From Staphylococcus sp. IVB6181 (lineage in GTDB: Bacteria > Bacillota > Bacilli > Staphylococcales > Staphylococcaceae), in the NCBI RefSeq assembly GCF_025561445.1, contig NZ_CP095096.1, positions 2,025,822 through 2,089,821 of the forward strand: a DNA stretch of 64,000 nt, written 5' to 3'. This document shows positions 8,502 through 17,729 of this stretch, piece by piece; position 1 is the first letter of the stretch; each line of letters starts with the position of its first letter. The translations under genes and the position numbers were made by a program. The notes beneath the pieces are model-generated. The model made no database searches. It had not been told where the DNA came from and saw only the letters and a program-made list of their open reading frames with translations.

Positions 8502-10154
8502 TTAAGCTAAATATTCTTGTTCGAATTGTGCTACGACTTTGTCTAAATCTTCTACATTCAGAGAGAAGTAGACTTTGATTTTAGGTTCAGTACCTGAAGG
8601 TCTTAAGGCAATAAATCCTTCATCAAAGATAAAGCGGATTAAATTGCTTTCAGGTAAAGTCGTTTCTGTTTGCTGTTGTGTTGCTAAATCTACAATTGTT
8701 TTAGTTTGATAGTCTTCAATTTGTTTAACCTCTAAACCAACAAGTGTTTTTGGCTGCTGCTTGCGGAAACTTTCTAACAAGTCATTAATTTTTTGTCTGC
8801 CTGCAGCCCCTTCAAATTTAGGTGAAATTGTTTCATCTTTAAATGTTCCAGTGATTTCATATACTTCTTGCAATACATCTTTGAAAGTTTTGCCTTGGCT
8901 TGAAAGTTCATTTTTATACTTCACTACAAGCGGAATCATTTGAATCGCATCTTTATCTCTAGAGAATGGCACCGCTAAATAACCATGGCTTTCTTCATAG
9001 CCTAACACTAATTGTTCATTTGTATCTTGTTTATTCTGCAAGATTTCTGAAATGAACTTAAATCCTGTTAATACCGTATTCACTTGCAACCCGAGTGCTT
9101 TGCCTAAACGATCGCTTGCAGCACTGCTGACAATTGATTTAACCATAAATAAAGGCTGCTCGTTACGCTCTGCTTTTAGTTGTTCATAGCGTAATTTCAA
9201 TAAAATCAAGCCGATTTCATTACCGTTGAAATAGCGGTAATCATCCTTGCCGTAGCGCTCAATCATACCGAAGCGATCAGCGTCAGGGTCAGTCGCAAGA
9301 ATTAATTGCGCATCTTCTTTTTCAGCTAAACGCAAACTATAAGTAAATGCTTGTTCTTCTTCAGGGTTCGCATATGCGACTGTCGGGAAGCTGCCGTCTG
9401 GTTGAGATTGTTCCTTTTCAATTACATAATTGCTGTAATTCAAATCTTCAAGAATCTCAGATAAAATCGGCAAGCTTGTACCGTGCAGACTTGTTAACGC
9501 AATTTTATCTGTTTGCTGATCGATTGCACCGACCAATGCTTTGACTTCAGCTTTATAAGCTTGTGTTACTTCATCAGATAAATATGAAATCAAGCCTTGA
9601 TTCAAGCCATCTTCAAAATCACCGCCTGCTAAATCCAGCGGATCCTCGATTTGATTAATATAACTGCTGAGCATTTCAGATGGTTTCGGCAGTAATTGTC
9701 CGCCGTCTGCACCGTAAATTTTAATGCCGTTGTATTCTTTAGGATTATGGCTTGCTGTAATCATAACGCCTGCATCTGCATTTAAATGGCGTACCGCAAA
9801 TGATAACTCAGGGGTAGAGTTATAACGTTTGCCAACAACTGCTTTAACACCGTATTGTGCAAGCATAGCCGCAATTTCATGAGCAAATTCTTGCGATAAA
9901 AAGCGTGTATCAAAATGAATCACTACTAATGATTCAGGTTTATGATCATTTAAGTATTTGGCTAGCCCTACTGCGACTTTGCGTACAGTAAACGCATTTA
10001 AACGTCCAGGCCCTAAACCAATCAATCCTCTGATTCCTGCAGTCCCAAAAGCTAAAGTATCTTCAAAACCTTCTGCTTTCGAACTTTCAGATTGTGTATT
10101 ATAAAACTCAGAAACTAAACTTTCTTCTATCTTGTTCTCCCAATTCAATTTCAT
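8502..10154 (-). CDS. pgcA: Alpha-phosphoglucomutase
   Basis: Interconverts glucose-6-phosphate and glucose-1-phosphate, the first step toward UDP-glucose for the glycolipid anchor of lipoteichoic acid and for teichoic-acid glucosylation. At 550 aa it matches staphylococcal PgcA. The phospho-serine loop is TASHNP (S135), the metal loop DPDADR (289-294), the sugar-binding loop GYEESHGY, and the phosphate-binding RPSGTEPK lies near the C-terminus. ugtP and ltaA, which use the UDP-glucose product, are in the same window about 40 kb away. It starts the minus-strand unit that continues into the two FmtA-like genes. Confidence 0.93.
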   Translation of the reverse strand: MKLNWENKIEESLVSEFYNTQSESSKAEGFEDTLAFGTAGIRGLIGLGPGRLNAFTVRKVAVGLAKYLNDHKPESLVVIHFDTRFLSQEFAHEIAAMLAQYGVKAVVGKRYNSTPELSFAVRHLNADAGVMITASHNPKEYNGIKIYGADGGQLLPKPSEMLSSYINQIEDPLDLAGGDFEDGLNQGLISYLSDEVTQAYKAEVKALVGAIDQQTDKIALTSLHGTSLPILSEILEDLNYSNYVIEKEQSQPDGSFPTVAYANPEEEQAFTYSLRLAEKEDAQLILATDPDADRFGMIERYGKDDYRYFNGNEIGLILLKLRYEQLKAERNEQPLFMVKSIVSSAASDRLGKALGLQVNTVLTGFKFISEILQNKQDTNEQLVLGYEESHGYLAVPFSRDKDAIQMIPLVVKYKNELSSQGKTFKDVLQEVYEITGTFKDETISPKFEGAAGRQKINDLLESFRKQQPKTLVGLEVKQIEDYQTKTIVDLATQQQTETTLPESNLIRFIFDEGFIALRPSGTEPKIKVYFSLNVEDLDKVVAQFEQEYLA

Positions 10155-10630
10155 ACTTAATCTCCTCTCTGTACCTCTCTCTTATGTTTAAACTATGGAT
10201 TAGAGTATTTATTTTTAACAACCTTATTATAACTGATGTTTTTCAGAAATACATTTCATATTCATGAAAATCATGAAGTTGCTACGCTTTTGTGTCGTTT
10301 GATACAAAAGCACTTCAATCACAACATATGTAAAAGTTGATACTCCCTGAAAACAGATGCAAATCTCATCATATTTTAAAACCTATTTTATTTTGAGCAT
10401 ATTTCGTTTTTGTAAAGCTAATGTAAACATTGAAATTCAATGCTGAATTTTCTTTAGTAATGCCTTTAAGTATGAAATAATAGGTGGGATACTAAGTTTG
10501 TAATTTAGCCATAAAAGTATTAAAATATATGGTTATAATGAGCAAATTCAGCAGCAATCCAAACGTTCCTCTTTAGAAACTTCTCTTAGATGATTGCTGA
10601 TTTATAAAATTGAAACCGGGAGCAAGAGTA
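10155..10630. promoter_or_regulatory. Divergent intergenic region pgcA / lcpB
   Basis: About 475 bp of AT-rich sequence between divergent genes. On the minus strand a TATAAT box (10226-10231) is well placed for pgcA but lacks a good -35. Near the lcpB end an imperfect inverted repeat (TCAGCAGCAATC near 10550, GATTGCTGA near 10591) could fold in the lcpB leader. I see no ORF and no RNA gene here. Confidence 0.4.
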
Positions 10631-11884
10631 ATGAACAAAATTTTTAAATATTTTTTAATTCTTCTTTCGCTCGTTTTGGTCGTTATTCCTATTATATTTG
10701 CAGTGATGTTATATAAAACTTCTCGAAGTGCAATCGATTCATCTTTCAGTGACAACTCAAACAGAGTTTCAAATTTAAGACAAGGCAAGGTCAATCCTTC
10801 TAAAGAGCCGATTTCTGTACTTTTCTTAGGGATAGATGATAATAAAGGAAGACGTGAAGGCGGGCAATCAACAGAGAAATCACGTACTGATGCTATGATT
10901 CTTTCAACTTTCAACCCAGATAAAAGCCAAGTCAGAATGTTAAGTATTCCGCGTGATACATTAAGTTACATTCCAAAAGTAGGCTATTACGACAAAATCA
11001 CACATGCCCATGCCTTCGGCGGTCCTACTGCTGCTATGGATACAGTGGAAGCTACATTAAATGTACCTGTCGATTATTATGTACGTATCGATATGGATGC
11101 TTTCGTTGAAGCTGTTGATGAATTAGGCGGCATTTATTATGATGTTCCTTATGATTTAAACGAACCGAACACTAATGACGATGGACGTATTAAAGTGAAG
11201 AAAGGTTATCATAAATTAAATGGTGACCAAGCACTTGCAGTTGCCAGAACAAGATACCATGATTCAGATCTAAAACGCGGTCAGCGTCAAATGGATCTTA
11301 TCAAAGCACTTGCCACAAAAGCACAAAGATTAGATTCAGTGAATAAATTAGACAGCTTGATCAAAATCGTCGGCAAGAATTCAAAGCATGATTTATCAAA
11401 CGATGATATTCAAAAACTGCTTACAACATACCTCCCTGCTGATTTAGAAATTAAAACTGAACAGCTTGAAGGTAAAAATGAATTACTGAATGGTATTTAC
11501 TATTACAATCCGGATATGAAGAGTATCAAAAAATATTCAAATCTGCTTCGTTCGGACTTAGGATTATCTAAGATTAAAAGCAACAAAGAATTCTTAAATT
11601 CACGTGTCATCAAAGCCTATGGAGAACTGATGCCGTTAACACCTATTGATGACAGTCTGTTGCGTAAAAACCAAAAAGATACAACAGATGAGGATCAATC
11701 TGAAGACGAAACACAATCAGATAATACAGAACAAAACAATAATTCGGGTAATGAACAATGGAATAATCAGCAAGATCCAAATGCTGGGTTTAACCAAGAC
11801 CCTAATGCCGGAAACCAGCAAGATCCTAACATGAATATGGATCCGTCTCAGCAGCAAGCTCCTTCAGATCAAGGATATTATTAG
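10631..11884 (+). CDS. lcpB: LytR-CpsA-Psr family ligase
   Basis: LCP enzymes transfer teichoic-acid or capsule chains from the lipid carrier to peptidoglycan at the outer face of the membrane. The protein has a short cytoplasmic tail, one N-terminal membrane helix (about 5-27), and the LCP catalytic domain (about 55-240) with the conserved R/D-rich segments (SRTDAMILSTF, SIPRDT, ARTRYHDSDLKRGQRQ). The C-terminal 65 residues are an acidic N/Q/D/P-rich tail with QDPNAG repeats. I place the start at the ATG 10631, 8 nt after GGGAG, rather than an upstream in-frame TTG. Its position two genes before atl and its sequence match S. aureus LcpB (SA0908-type); the name rests on that. Confidence 0.86.
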   Translation: MNKIFKYFLILLSLVLVVIPIIFAVMLYKTSRSAIDSSFSDNSNRVSNLRQGKVNPSKEPISVLFLGIDDNKGRREGGQSTEKSRTDAMILSTFNPDKSQVRMLSIPRDTLSYIPKVGYYDKITHAHAFGGPTAAMDTVEATLNVPVDYYVRIDMDAFVEAVDELGGIYYDVPYDLNEPNTNDDGRIKVKKGYHKLNGDQALAVARTRYHDSDLKRGQRQMDLIKALATKAQRLDSVNKLDSLIKIVGKNSKHDLSNDDIQKLLTTYLPADLEIKTEQLEGKNELLNGIYYYNPDMKSIKKYSNLLRSDLGLSKIKSNKEFLNSRVIKAYGELMPLTPIDDSLLRKNQKDTTDEDQSEDETQSDNTEQNNNSGNEQWNNQQDPNAGFNQDPNAGNQQDPNMNMDPSQQQAPSDQGYY

Positions 11885-11903
11885 AAAGGGAGAGCGATAG
11901 AAT

Positions 11904-12374
11904 ATGCCACGCAAGACCTATGAAAAATTAAACAATATTAATGGAATGTTTGGGATATTAGAACAGCAAATCATTCACAGTAAAGATATGGCGCATTTCA
12001 GAAATGAATTTTTCTATGTCAATCATGCTCATAGAGAAAATTACGAAGCGCTATTGCTTTATTACAAAGACAGCTTAGAAAACCCATTTATAGACGGAGC
12101 TTGTTATATCGTCGCATTACCAGAAATTTTTGATCGTGTCGACGTATTCCAATCTGAACTGCCCTTCTCTTGGGTTTACGATGAAAATGGAATTACTGAA
12201 ACAATGAAATCAATCAGTGTACCGATTCAATACTTGATTGCGGCGGCACTTGAAGTCACAGATGTCAACATCTTCAAACCTTCAGGCTTCACAATGGGTA
12301 TGAATAACTGGAACATTGCACAAATGCGTATCTTCTGGCAATATACAGCAATCGTACGTAAATTTGCACAATAA
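11904..12374 (+). CDS. DUF2538 family protein
   Basis: A 156-residue soluble protein, conserved in staphylococci at this place between lcpB and atl. I recognise it as the DUF2538 family, for which I know no biochemical function. It has no signal peptide or membrane helix. Features seen are an N-terminal helical stretch (MFGILEQQIIHSKDMAHF), two histidines in YVNHAHRENYE and a W/F-rich C-terminus (MGMNNWNIAQMRIFWQY). It starts 19 bp after lcpB with an RBS (AAAGGGAG), so it is probably cotranscribed, and a strong terminator follows. Confidence 0.8.
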   Translation: MPRKTYEKLNNINGMFGILEQQIIHSKDMAHFRNEFFYVNHAHRENYEALLLYYKDSLENPFIDGACYIVALPEIFDRVDVFQSELPFSWVYDENGITETMKSISVPIQYLIAAALEVTDVNIFKPSGFTMGMNNWNIAQMRIFWQYTAIVRKFAQ

Positions 12375-12380
12375 AAAATC

Positions 12381-12425
12381 AATCGCTGCAGAGCAAATAC
12401 ATGCATCTGCAGCGATTTTTTTGTA
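12381..12425 (+). terminator. Terminator after the DUF2538 gene
   Basis: An 11-bp perfect stem (AATCGCTGCAG at 12381-12391 with 12407-12417) followed by seven T. Confidence 0.9.
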
Positions 12426-12469
12426 CCCTAAGAACAACTCTTTAAAATAAAAAGATGAGGATGATGATT

Positions 12470-12892
12470 ATGTTTAAATTAGCACAGAACAAAAAAGAAA
12501 TGAACGATGTCTTTCATGTAAGAACTGAAGTTTTTGTAGACGAGCAAAATGTTCCTTTAGAAAATGAGATCGATGAATATGAAGATAGTTCAACACACAT
12601 CATCGGCTATGATGAAAATGATCAAGCAATCGCAACAGCACGTTACAGAAATGTCGATGGCGCCGCAAAAATCGAACGTGTTGCTGTAATAAAAGCATTG
12701 CGCAATCAAGGTATCGGCAAAAGCCTGATGACATTTATTGAAGACGCTGTGAAAAAAGATGGTTTTACACAAGCTGTTTTAAACGGACAAGTACAAGCAC
12801 AACCTTTCTATGAAGCGCTTGGTTATCAAGCTGAAGGTGATATCTTCTTAGAAGAAAATATTGAACATGTGGTCATGAAGAAATCATTATAA
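12470..12892 (+). CDS. GNAT-family N-acetyltransferase
   Basis: A 140-residue acetyltransferase of the ElaA-like GNAT type. The acetyl-CoA binding loop is RNQGIGKSL in motif A, preceded by KIERVAV on the core strand; the C-terminal half has the usual PFYEALGY. The acceptor substrate cannot be told from the sequence. I use the ATG at 12470 (MFKLAQN) because GAGG is then about 9 nt upstream; an in-frame ATG at 12455 lies before that RBS. The same gene sits next to atl in other staphylococci. Confidence 0.83.
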   Translation: MFKLAQNKKEMNDVFHVRTEVFVDEQNVPLENEIDEYEDSSTHIIGYDENDQAIATARYRNVDGAAKIERVAVIKALRNQGIGKSLMTFIEDAVKKDGFTQAVLNGQVQAQPFYEALGYQAEGDIFLEENIEHVVMKKSL

Positions 12893-13336
12893 TTTCTTTG
12901 TTTTTTACTATATTTACAACACGAAAAGTATATTAATGCTATTTTTAGTGGAAGTTTACTTTTGAAACAAAGTACATTTCAGATTAAGGTTTCATTACAA
13001 AATGATTAAAAACCTCTCTATACGTCTTAAGTCGTACTATAATATATGAAAATGATATATTACATAGGTTTGACATAGTGTCATATTCATTCAGTCTGCT
13101 AGTGGCTATGTGTGTAGAAATGATATGGCCTGGATACTTGTTACTAACACGTTTTGATTATAACAATTATGTTAATAACATCATCAAGTCATCTATTTTC
13201 TAACGTCATCGACAGATACAACTACTTGACGTTAAGAATCAAACATCTCGGAACTTTTCGATATACCGATCCAGACGTTTATCTACAGACTGTAATATAT
13301 TCAAATATAATATATTGTTAAAAGGAGTATCATTTT
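12893..13336 (+). promoter_or_regulatory. Long upstream region of atl with stem-loops
   Basis: About 440 bp without an ORF. Seen here: a TATAAT box near 13034-13040 without a convincing -35, a TTGACA near 13068, and a perfect 8-bp inverted repeat TAACGTCA (13201-13208) / TGACGTTA (13227-13234) about 100 bp before the start codon. The atl RBS (AAAAGGAG) is at the end. The distance leaves room for a structured 5' leader, but the transcription start cannot be fixed by eye. Confidence 0.4.
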
Positions 13337-16300
13337 ATGTCTAAAAAGTTTCATTACAAAACCCCAGCTATCATTGCATTAACGATTGCAGGTACTGCTA
13401 TTACTACGCACCAAGCATTTGCGCAAAGCAATACAGACTCGGCAGATAGCACGAACACAACAAGCAATGTGAACCAGAATCAACAACCGACTGACAACCA
13501 AACTGCAAAAAGTACAACAACAACTCAGAATACAACTAACCAAATTGCAGGCACACAAGAATACAAAGACCCTGCACAAGTTCAACCAAAAACTACAGAA
13601 AACAACTTGAACTACGATTCAAAACTTGATCAATTGTCTACTCAAGCAGATACAAGTAATGGAGCAACTGCTCAAACTACAACTGATTCTCAAAACAATA
13701 CGTCTGACAACACAACAACAGACACTACACAAGCTGAATCAAACCAACAAACACAACAAGAAGACACTGCTCAAACTGAAGCTCAAGCTCAGCAAACACA
13801 ACAAGCGGAAACTGCTGCTCAAAATGAAGCACAAGCTCAACAAACACAACAAGCTGATACTGCAGCTCAAAATGCAACACAAGCTCAACAAACACAGCAA
13901 GCAGATACTACTGCTCAAGTTAATACACAAACACAGCAAAAAGCTGAAACAACAGCACAACCTACAACATATGCGGCGCGTTCAGTACAGCCGACAACAT
14001 ATGCTGCACGTTCAGTTGCACCGTCAACAACGACTTCTACACGTTCTGTGCAACCAACAACATATGCTGCAGCAGCTACATCATTACCTAAATATCAACC
14101 AAGAGTCAACTCTTCAATTAATAACTATATCCGTAACAAAAACTATACGGTACCGACATATGAACAAGATTTCTCATATAATATTCCGAAATATAGTTAC
14201 AGATACGGCAAACCTGAAGGTATTGTAATTCACGATACTGCAAATGAAAACTCAACGTTGAATAACGAAGTTGCTTACATGAAAAACAACTGGCAAAATG
14301 CCTTTGTTCATGGTTTCGTAGATGGTAATCGTATCGTTGAAACAGCAAACACAGATTACCTTGCATGGGGTGCAGGACCTGTTGCCAACCAACGTTATAT
14401 TCATATGGAATTAGTGCATACGCATGATTACGACTCATTTGCACGTCAAATGAACAACATTGCTGATTATGCAGCAACAAACTTGCAATACTATGGTTTA
14501 AAACCAGATAGTGCTGAATATGATGGTCAAGGTACAGTTTGGACACATAAAGCTGTTTCTAACTTCTTAGGCGGAACAGACCACGTTGACCCGCACGGTT
14601 ATTTACAATCACGCGGTTACAACTATGATGCATTATATGACTTGATTAATGAAAAATATCAAATCAAACAAGGTTTAGTTGCACCTTGGGGTTCAACAAC
14701 TGCGACTGCACCTAATACAAATACATCTACAACAACGAAACCAAGCACAAATACAACAACACGCCCTACTACAAACACATCATCTCAATTACGAGTGATT
14801 CCAGTAGATTCATTAGGTCGTTTATCTTCAACAAATCACGGTATTTACAAAACAGTTTATGATAAAGCAGGCGTTCAAAACTCAGCTTTAAATAACCAAA
14901 CTTACCGTTTAACTAAAAAAGCGTTATTAGGTGAAAAATCATTCTACTTAATTACGGATTACAATAAAGGTACAAACTATGGTTGGGTGCAAACTGGCGA
15001 CTTAACATATAAAGTCGGCCACCCAGTTACAACTAACACTAAAACTTACGGTATCCAATCAGGTACTAAATTATACAGCACACCTTGGGGTACAGATCGC
15101 CAAGTAGCTGCGACAGTATCTGGTACAGGCACACAAGCATTCAAAGCTTCTAAACAAACAGAAGTCAGCCCTTCTCAATACATTTATGGTACAGTGAACG
15201 GCAAATCTGGTTGGGTTGCAAGCTCAAAATTAGGCAGCTATACAGCACCAAAAACAACAGTAACTACTAAGAAAACAGATGTAAAAGGTGCATTCACAGC
15301 AACACCATCAAAAACTACAACAACTAAAGCACCAACAAAATCAACAACAACTAAAACAACTGCGAAAGCACCGGCTAAAACGACAACGACTGCTAAAACA
15401 ACTGCGAAAGCACCGACTACAACAGTTAAAACTGCAAAACCAGCTGTAAAAGCAGCTACAACAGTTAAAAAACCGTCAACTGTGTCTAAAGCAGTCAATA
15501 CAGTTAAAACAGCAGCTAAAACTACAGCAAAAGCTGTTCAACCGACAGCTAAAGCAGCTGTAACAAAAACTGCTGCTAAACCAGCAACAGCAACTAAAGC
15601 ACCATTAAACAAAACAGTTGTTGTGAATAAATTAGGTCAATATGTAACAGATAACTATGGCTTACGTGCAAGTGTGTATGATAAAAAAGGTGCAAAAGCT
15701 GCACAATTCTTAGGCTACACTTACAACATCACACGTGAACGCAACCAAGATGGTACTTTATACTACTTATTGCAAAATATCGGTTTAACAACACCGCTTG
15801 GCTGGGTGAATGCAAAAGATGTTAAAGTAGCAGAACAAGGCAAAACAGCCCCTACTTCAAGACAATATACTGTAAACACTAAAAACAATGGTCTTTACAC
15901 AACACCTTGGGGTACATCAAAACAATTAATCGATCCGTTAAATAAACAAAATGGTACATTCAACGCTTCAAAACGTACAGTAGTCAACAACACTCCTTAC
16001 GTTTACGGTACAGTTAACGGTAAAACAGGCTGGGTTGCTGAAAAAACTTTAACACCTAAAACAACAACTACAGCAAACCGTGCTAACACAACAACTAAGC
16101 AGCAACCTGCTGTTAAATACAACCATGACTACATAGTAACAAGCAAAGGCGGTTACTATTACAATACGCCGAACGGCAAAGTATTAGGTTCATTAAAAGA
16201 CCAATACGGCAACATCATCACAGTATTTGAAAAACAACTTGTGAACGGTATTACTTGGTACCATGGTACACTAGCAAACGGTCAATCTGTATGGGTAAAA

Positions 16301-17053
16301 TCAGCTGATGTACGCGACACATTAACAAGAACTACAACTTCAAGCAATACATTAGACCAAGCAGTTGCAAAACAAATGAACTTGCCATGGTCTCCTAAAG
16401 TACAACATGTAGCAGGCAAATGGGTAGACGCTTCTAAAGACGAAGTGAAAACTGCGATGGATCCTAGAACTATTTCACAAGACGCAACACAAAGATACCA
16501 ATTCTTACGTCTTGATAAAGCACAACAAATGTCAGTAGACAGTGTAAACAAATTGCTTAAAGGCAAAGGTATTTTAGAAGGACAAGGTGCAGCATTTGCA
16601 CAAGCAGCACAAACATATGATATTAATGAAATTTATTTAATCTCACATGCCCTTCTTGAAACTGGCAACGGTACTTCTGCTTTAGCAAACGGCGGATATG
16701 TTGATAACGCGAACAAAGTCGTTACAAACGGTACTAAAAAGTATTACAACATGTTCGGTATCGGCGCAATTGATACTGACGCAGTACGCGGCGGCTTTAA
16801 AACTGCAGCACATTACGGTTGGGACACTGTTGGAAAAGCAATCATCGGCGGTGCTAAATTCATCACAAGTGATTATTTAGACAGAGGTCAAAACACACTT
16901 TATCGTATGCGCTGGAACCCAGCAGCACCTGCAACACATCAATATGCAACAGATATTAACTGGGCAAGCCATAACGCGGCAAGAATGAAACAAATGTACG
17001 ATAAAATCGGAGAAACTGGTAAATATTTCGATGTAGATATTTACAAAGCTTAA
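13337..17053 (+). CDS. atl: Bifunctional autolysin (amidase and glucosaminidase)
   Basis: Major staphylococcal autolysin for daughter-cell separation, secreted and processed into an amidase and a glucosaminidase. The 1238 residues comprise a signal peptide (cut after about AFA, residue 29); a low-complexity propeptide with a 16-residue Q/T/A repeat (137-199) and QPTTYAARSV repeats; an N-acetylmuramoyl-L-alanine amidase domain (about 265-450) with the zinc ligands H299, H404 and D418; GW/SH3 repeat modules (about 495-635, 755-910 and 925-1000) for binding to the wall; and a C-terminal glucosaminidase with E1108 in LLETGNGTS. An A/K/T linker of about 115 residues (640-755) splits the repeats. 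RBS AAAAGGAG. Length is close to that of S. aureus Atl. Confidence 0.97.
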   Translation: MSKKFHYKTPAIIALTIAGTAITTHQAFAQSNTDSADSTNTTSNVNQNQQPTDNQTAKSTTTTQNTTNQIAGTQEYKDPAQVQPKTTENNLNYDSKLDQLSTQADTSNGATAQTTTDSQNNTSDNTTTDTTQAESNQQTQQEDTAQTEAQAQQTQQAETAAQNEAQAQQTQQADTAAQNATQAQQTQQADTTAQVNTQTQQKAETTAQPTTYAARSVQPTTYAARSVAPSTTTSTRSVQPTTYAAAATSLPKYQPRVNSSINNYIRNKNYTVPTYEQDFSYNIPKYSYRYGKPEGIVIHDTANENSTLNNEVAYMKNNWQNAFVHGFVDGNRIVETANTDYLAWGAGPVANQRYIHMELVHTHDYDSFARQMNNIADYAATNLQYYGLKPDSAEYDGQGTVWTHKAVSNFLGGTDHVDPHGYLQSRGYNYDALYDLINEKYQIKQGLVAPWGSTTATAPNTNTSTTTKPSTNTTTRPTTNTSSQLRVIPVDSLGRLSSTNHGIYKTVYDKAGVQNSALNNQTYRLTKKALLGEKSFYLITDYNKGTNYGWVQTGDLTYKVGHPVTTNTKTYGIQSGTKLYSTPWGTDRQVAATVSGTGTQAFKASKQTEVSPSQYIYGTVNGKSGWVASSKLGSYTAPKTTVTTKKTDVKGAFTATPSKTTTTKAPTKSTTTKTTAKAPAKTTTTAKTTAKAPTTTVKTAKPAVKAATTVKKPSTVSKAVNTVKTAAKTTAKAVQPTAKAAVTKTAAKPATATKAPLNKTVVVNKLGQYVTDNYGLRASVYDKKGAKAAQFLGYTYNITRERNQDGTLYYLLQNIGLTTPLGWVNAKDVKVAEQGKTAPTSRQYTVNTKNNGLYTTPWGTSKQLIDPLNKQNGTFNASKRTVVNNTPYVYGTVNGKTGWVAEKTLTPKTTTTANRANTTTKQQPAVKYNHDYIVTSKGGYYYNTPNGKVLGSLKDQYGNIITVFEKQLVNGITWYHGTLANGQSVWVKSADVRDTLTRTTTSSNTLDQAVAKQMNLPWSPKVQHVAGKWVDASKDEVKTAMDPRTISQDATQRYQFLRLDKAQQMSVDSVNKLLKGKGILEGQGAAFAQAAQTYDINEIYLISHALLETGNGTSALANGGYVDNANKVVTNGTKKYYNMFGIGAIDTDAVRGGFKTAAHYGWDTVGKAIIGGAKFITSDYLDRGQNTLYRMRWNPAAPATHQYATDINWASHNAARMKQMYDKIGETGKYFDVDIYKA
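13745..13936 (+). repeat. Tandem 48-bp repeat in the atl propeptide
   Basis: Four consecutive units encode QQTQQ(A/E)(D/E)TAAQ-type 16-mers (the first is 15 residues). The units differ in sequence, so they are degenerate rather than freshly expanded. They lie in the propeptide that is removed on processing. Confidence 0.7.
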
Positions 17054-17067
17054 TCTGTATAAACTTA

Positions 17068-17107
17068 AAGGACCTGTTGAGCAATATTGCTCCGCAGGTC
17101 CTTCTTA
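17068..17107 (+). terminator. Terminator of atl
   Basis: AAGGACCTG (17068-17076) pairs with CAGGTCCTT (17095-17103), with a further GAGCAATATTGCTC palindrome inside the loop and a short T-rich tail. Confidence 0.8.
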
Positions 17108-17110
17108 CAT

Positions 17111-17156
17111 AAAAAATCGCGGAACGCTTTCAATTATTTGAAAAACATTCCGCGAT
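17111..17156 (-). terminator. Terminator of the MarR gene
   Basis: ATCGCGGAA (17116-17124) pairs with TTCCGCGAT (17148-17156). On the minus strand it is followed by six T and lies 4 bp after the MarR stop codon. Confidence 0.85.
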
Positions 17157-17160
17157 ACTT

Positions 17161-17580
17161 TTAAATATAAAAGCTTTTCTTATTCAGTTTCACAAGCAAA
17201 TCATAAAGCTGTTTCACATCTTTTGAAGACAACTGGTCGCATCTTGCTTCTAATAATTCTTGACGTGCCGCATTGATTTGATTGATCAATTCTTCAGATT
17301 TAGGTGTCACACTGAGTTCTTTGCATCGCAAGTCATGACGCGATTGTATGCTCGTCACATAACCTAAACTGACAAGTTTTTTAATCCATCTGGAAACTAT
17401 GGATTGTTCTTTTCCGATTTTCATCGTTAAGTCAAATTGGGATAAACTGTGGTGCTCATTCAAAATTCGTAAAAGTTCAATTTGTTCTGTCGTTAAATTC
17501 GCACGTTGGCCAAAACGTTTGTTTACAATGATTAAATCATTGTGTGTAAGTGTTATTTGCTGTTCAAGTTGTTTATACAT
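17161..17580 (-). CDS. MarR-family transcriptional regulator
   Basis: A 139-residue winged-helix protein. The recognition region reads LSQFDLTMKIGKEQSIVSRWIKKLVSLGYV (about 46-75), followed by the wing with SRHDLRCKELSVT. There is no cysteine in the redox position used by OhrR/MgrA-type members, so a ligand-responsive or simple repressor role is more likely. It is divergent from the acyltransferase gene 149 bp away, which makes that gene and itself the obvious targets. RBS is weak. Confidence 0.82.
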   Translation of the reverse strand: MYKQLEQQITLTHNDLIIVNKRFGQRANLTTEQIELLRILNEHHSLSQFDLTMKIGKEQSIVSRWIKKLVSLGYVTSIQSRHDLRCKELSVTPKSEELINQINAARQELLEARCDQLSSKDVKQLYDLLVKLNKKSFYI

Positions 17581-17625
17581 GGATGTCTTACCCCGCTTGT
17601 TTTAATAGTTATATTATAAGTTTAT

Positions 17626-17691
17626 CAAGCAAAATATACAACAAAAACTTGTAAAAGTTGTTTATCTTGCATTTAACTATGCATGTATAAT
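17626..17691. promoter_or_regulatory. Divergent promoter/operator region MarR / acyltransferase
   Basis: A TATAAT box at 17686-17691 serves the rightward acyltransferase gene. Upstream lie imperfect dyads (AACTT-GTAA-AAGTT near 17647-17660, flanked by AACAA and GTT; CAAGC and CTTGC outside), the kind of symmetric AT-rich site a MarR dimer binds. The exact operator is inference. Confidence 0.4.
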
Positions 17692-17729
17692 ACGTTAATA
17701 TTATCCAAAATCTCAAAAGGAGTTTACAT

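Noticed and set aside
10610..10630. TTG at 10610 as start of lcpB
   Set aside because: The RBS GGGAG lies downstream of it and is well spaced for the ATG at 10631, which also starts the membrane-anchor sequence.
13626..14546. Long ORFs in other frames and on the opposite strand of atl
   Set aside because: They are products of low-complexity CAA/ACA-rich sequence, have no RBS and lie inside a clearly coding frame.
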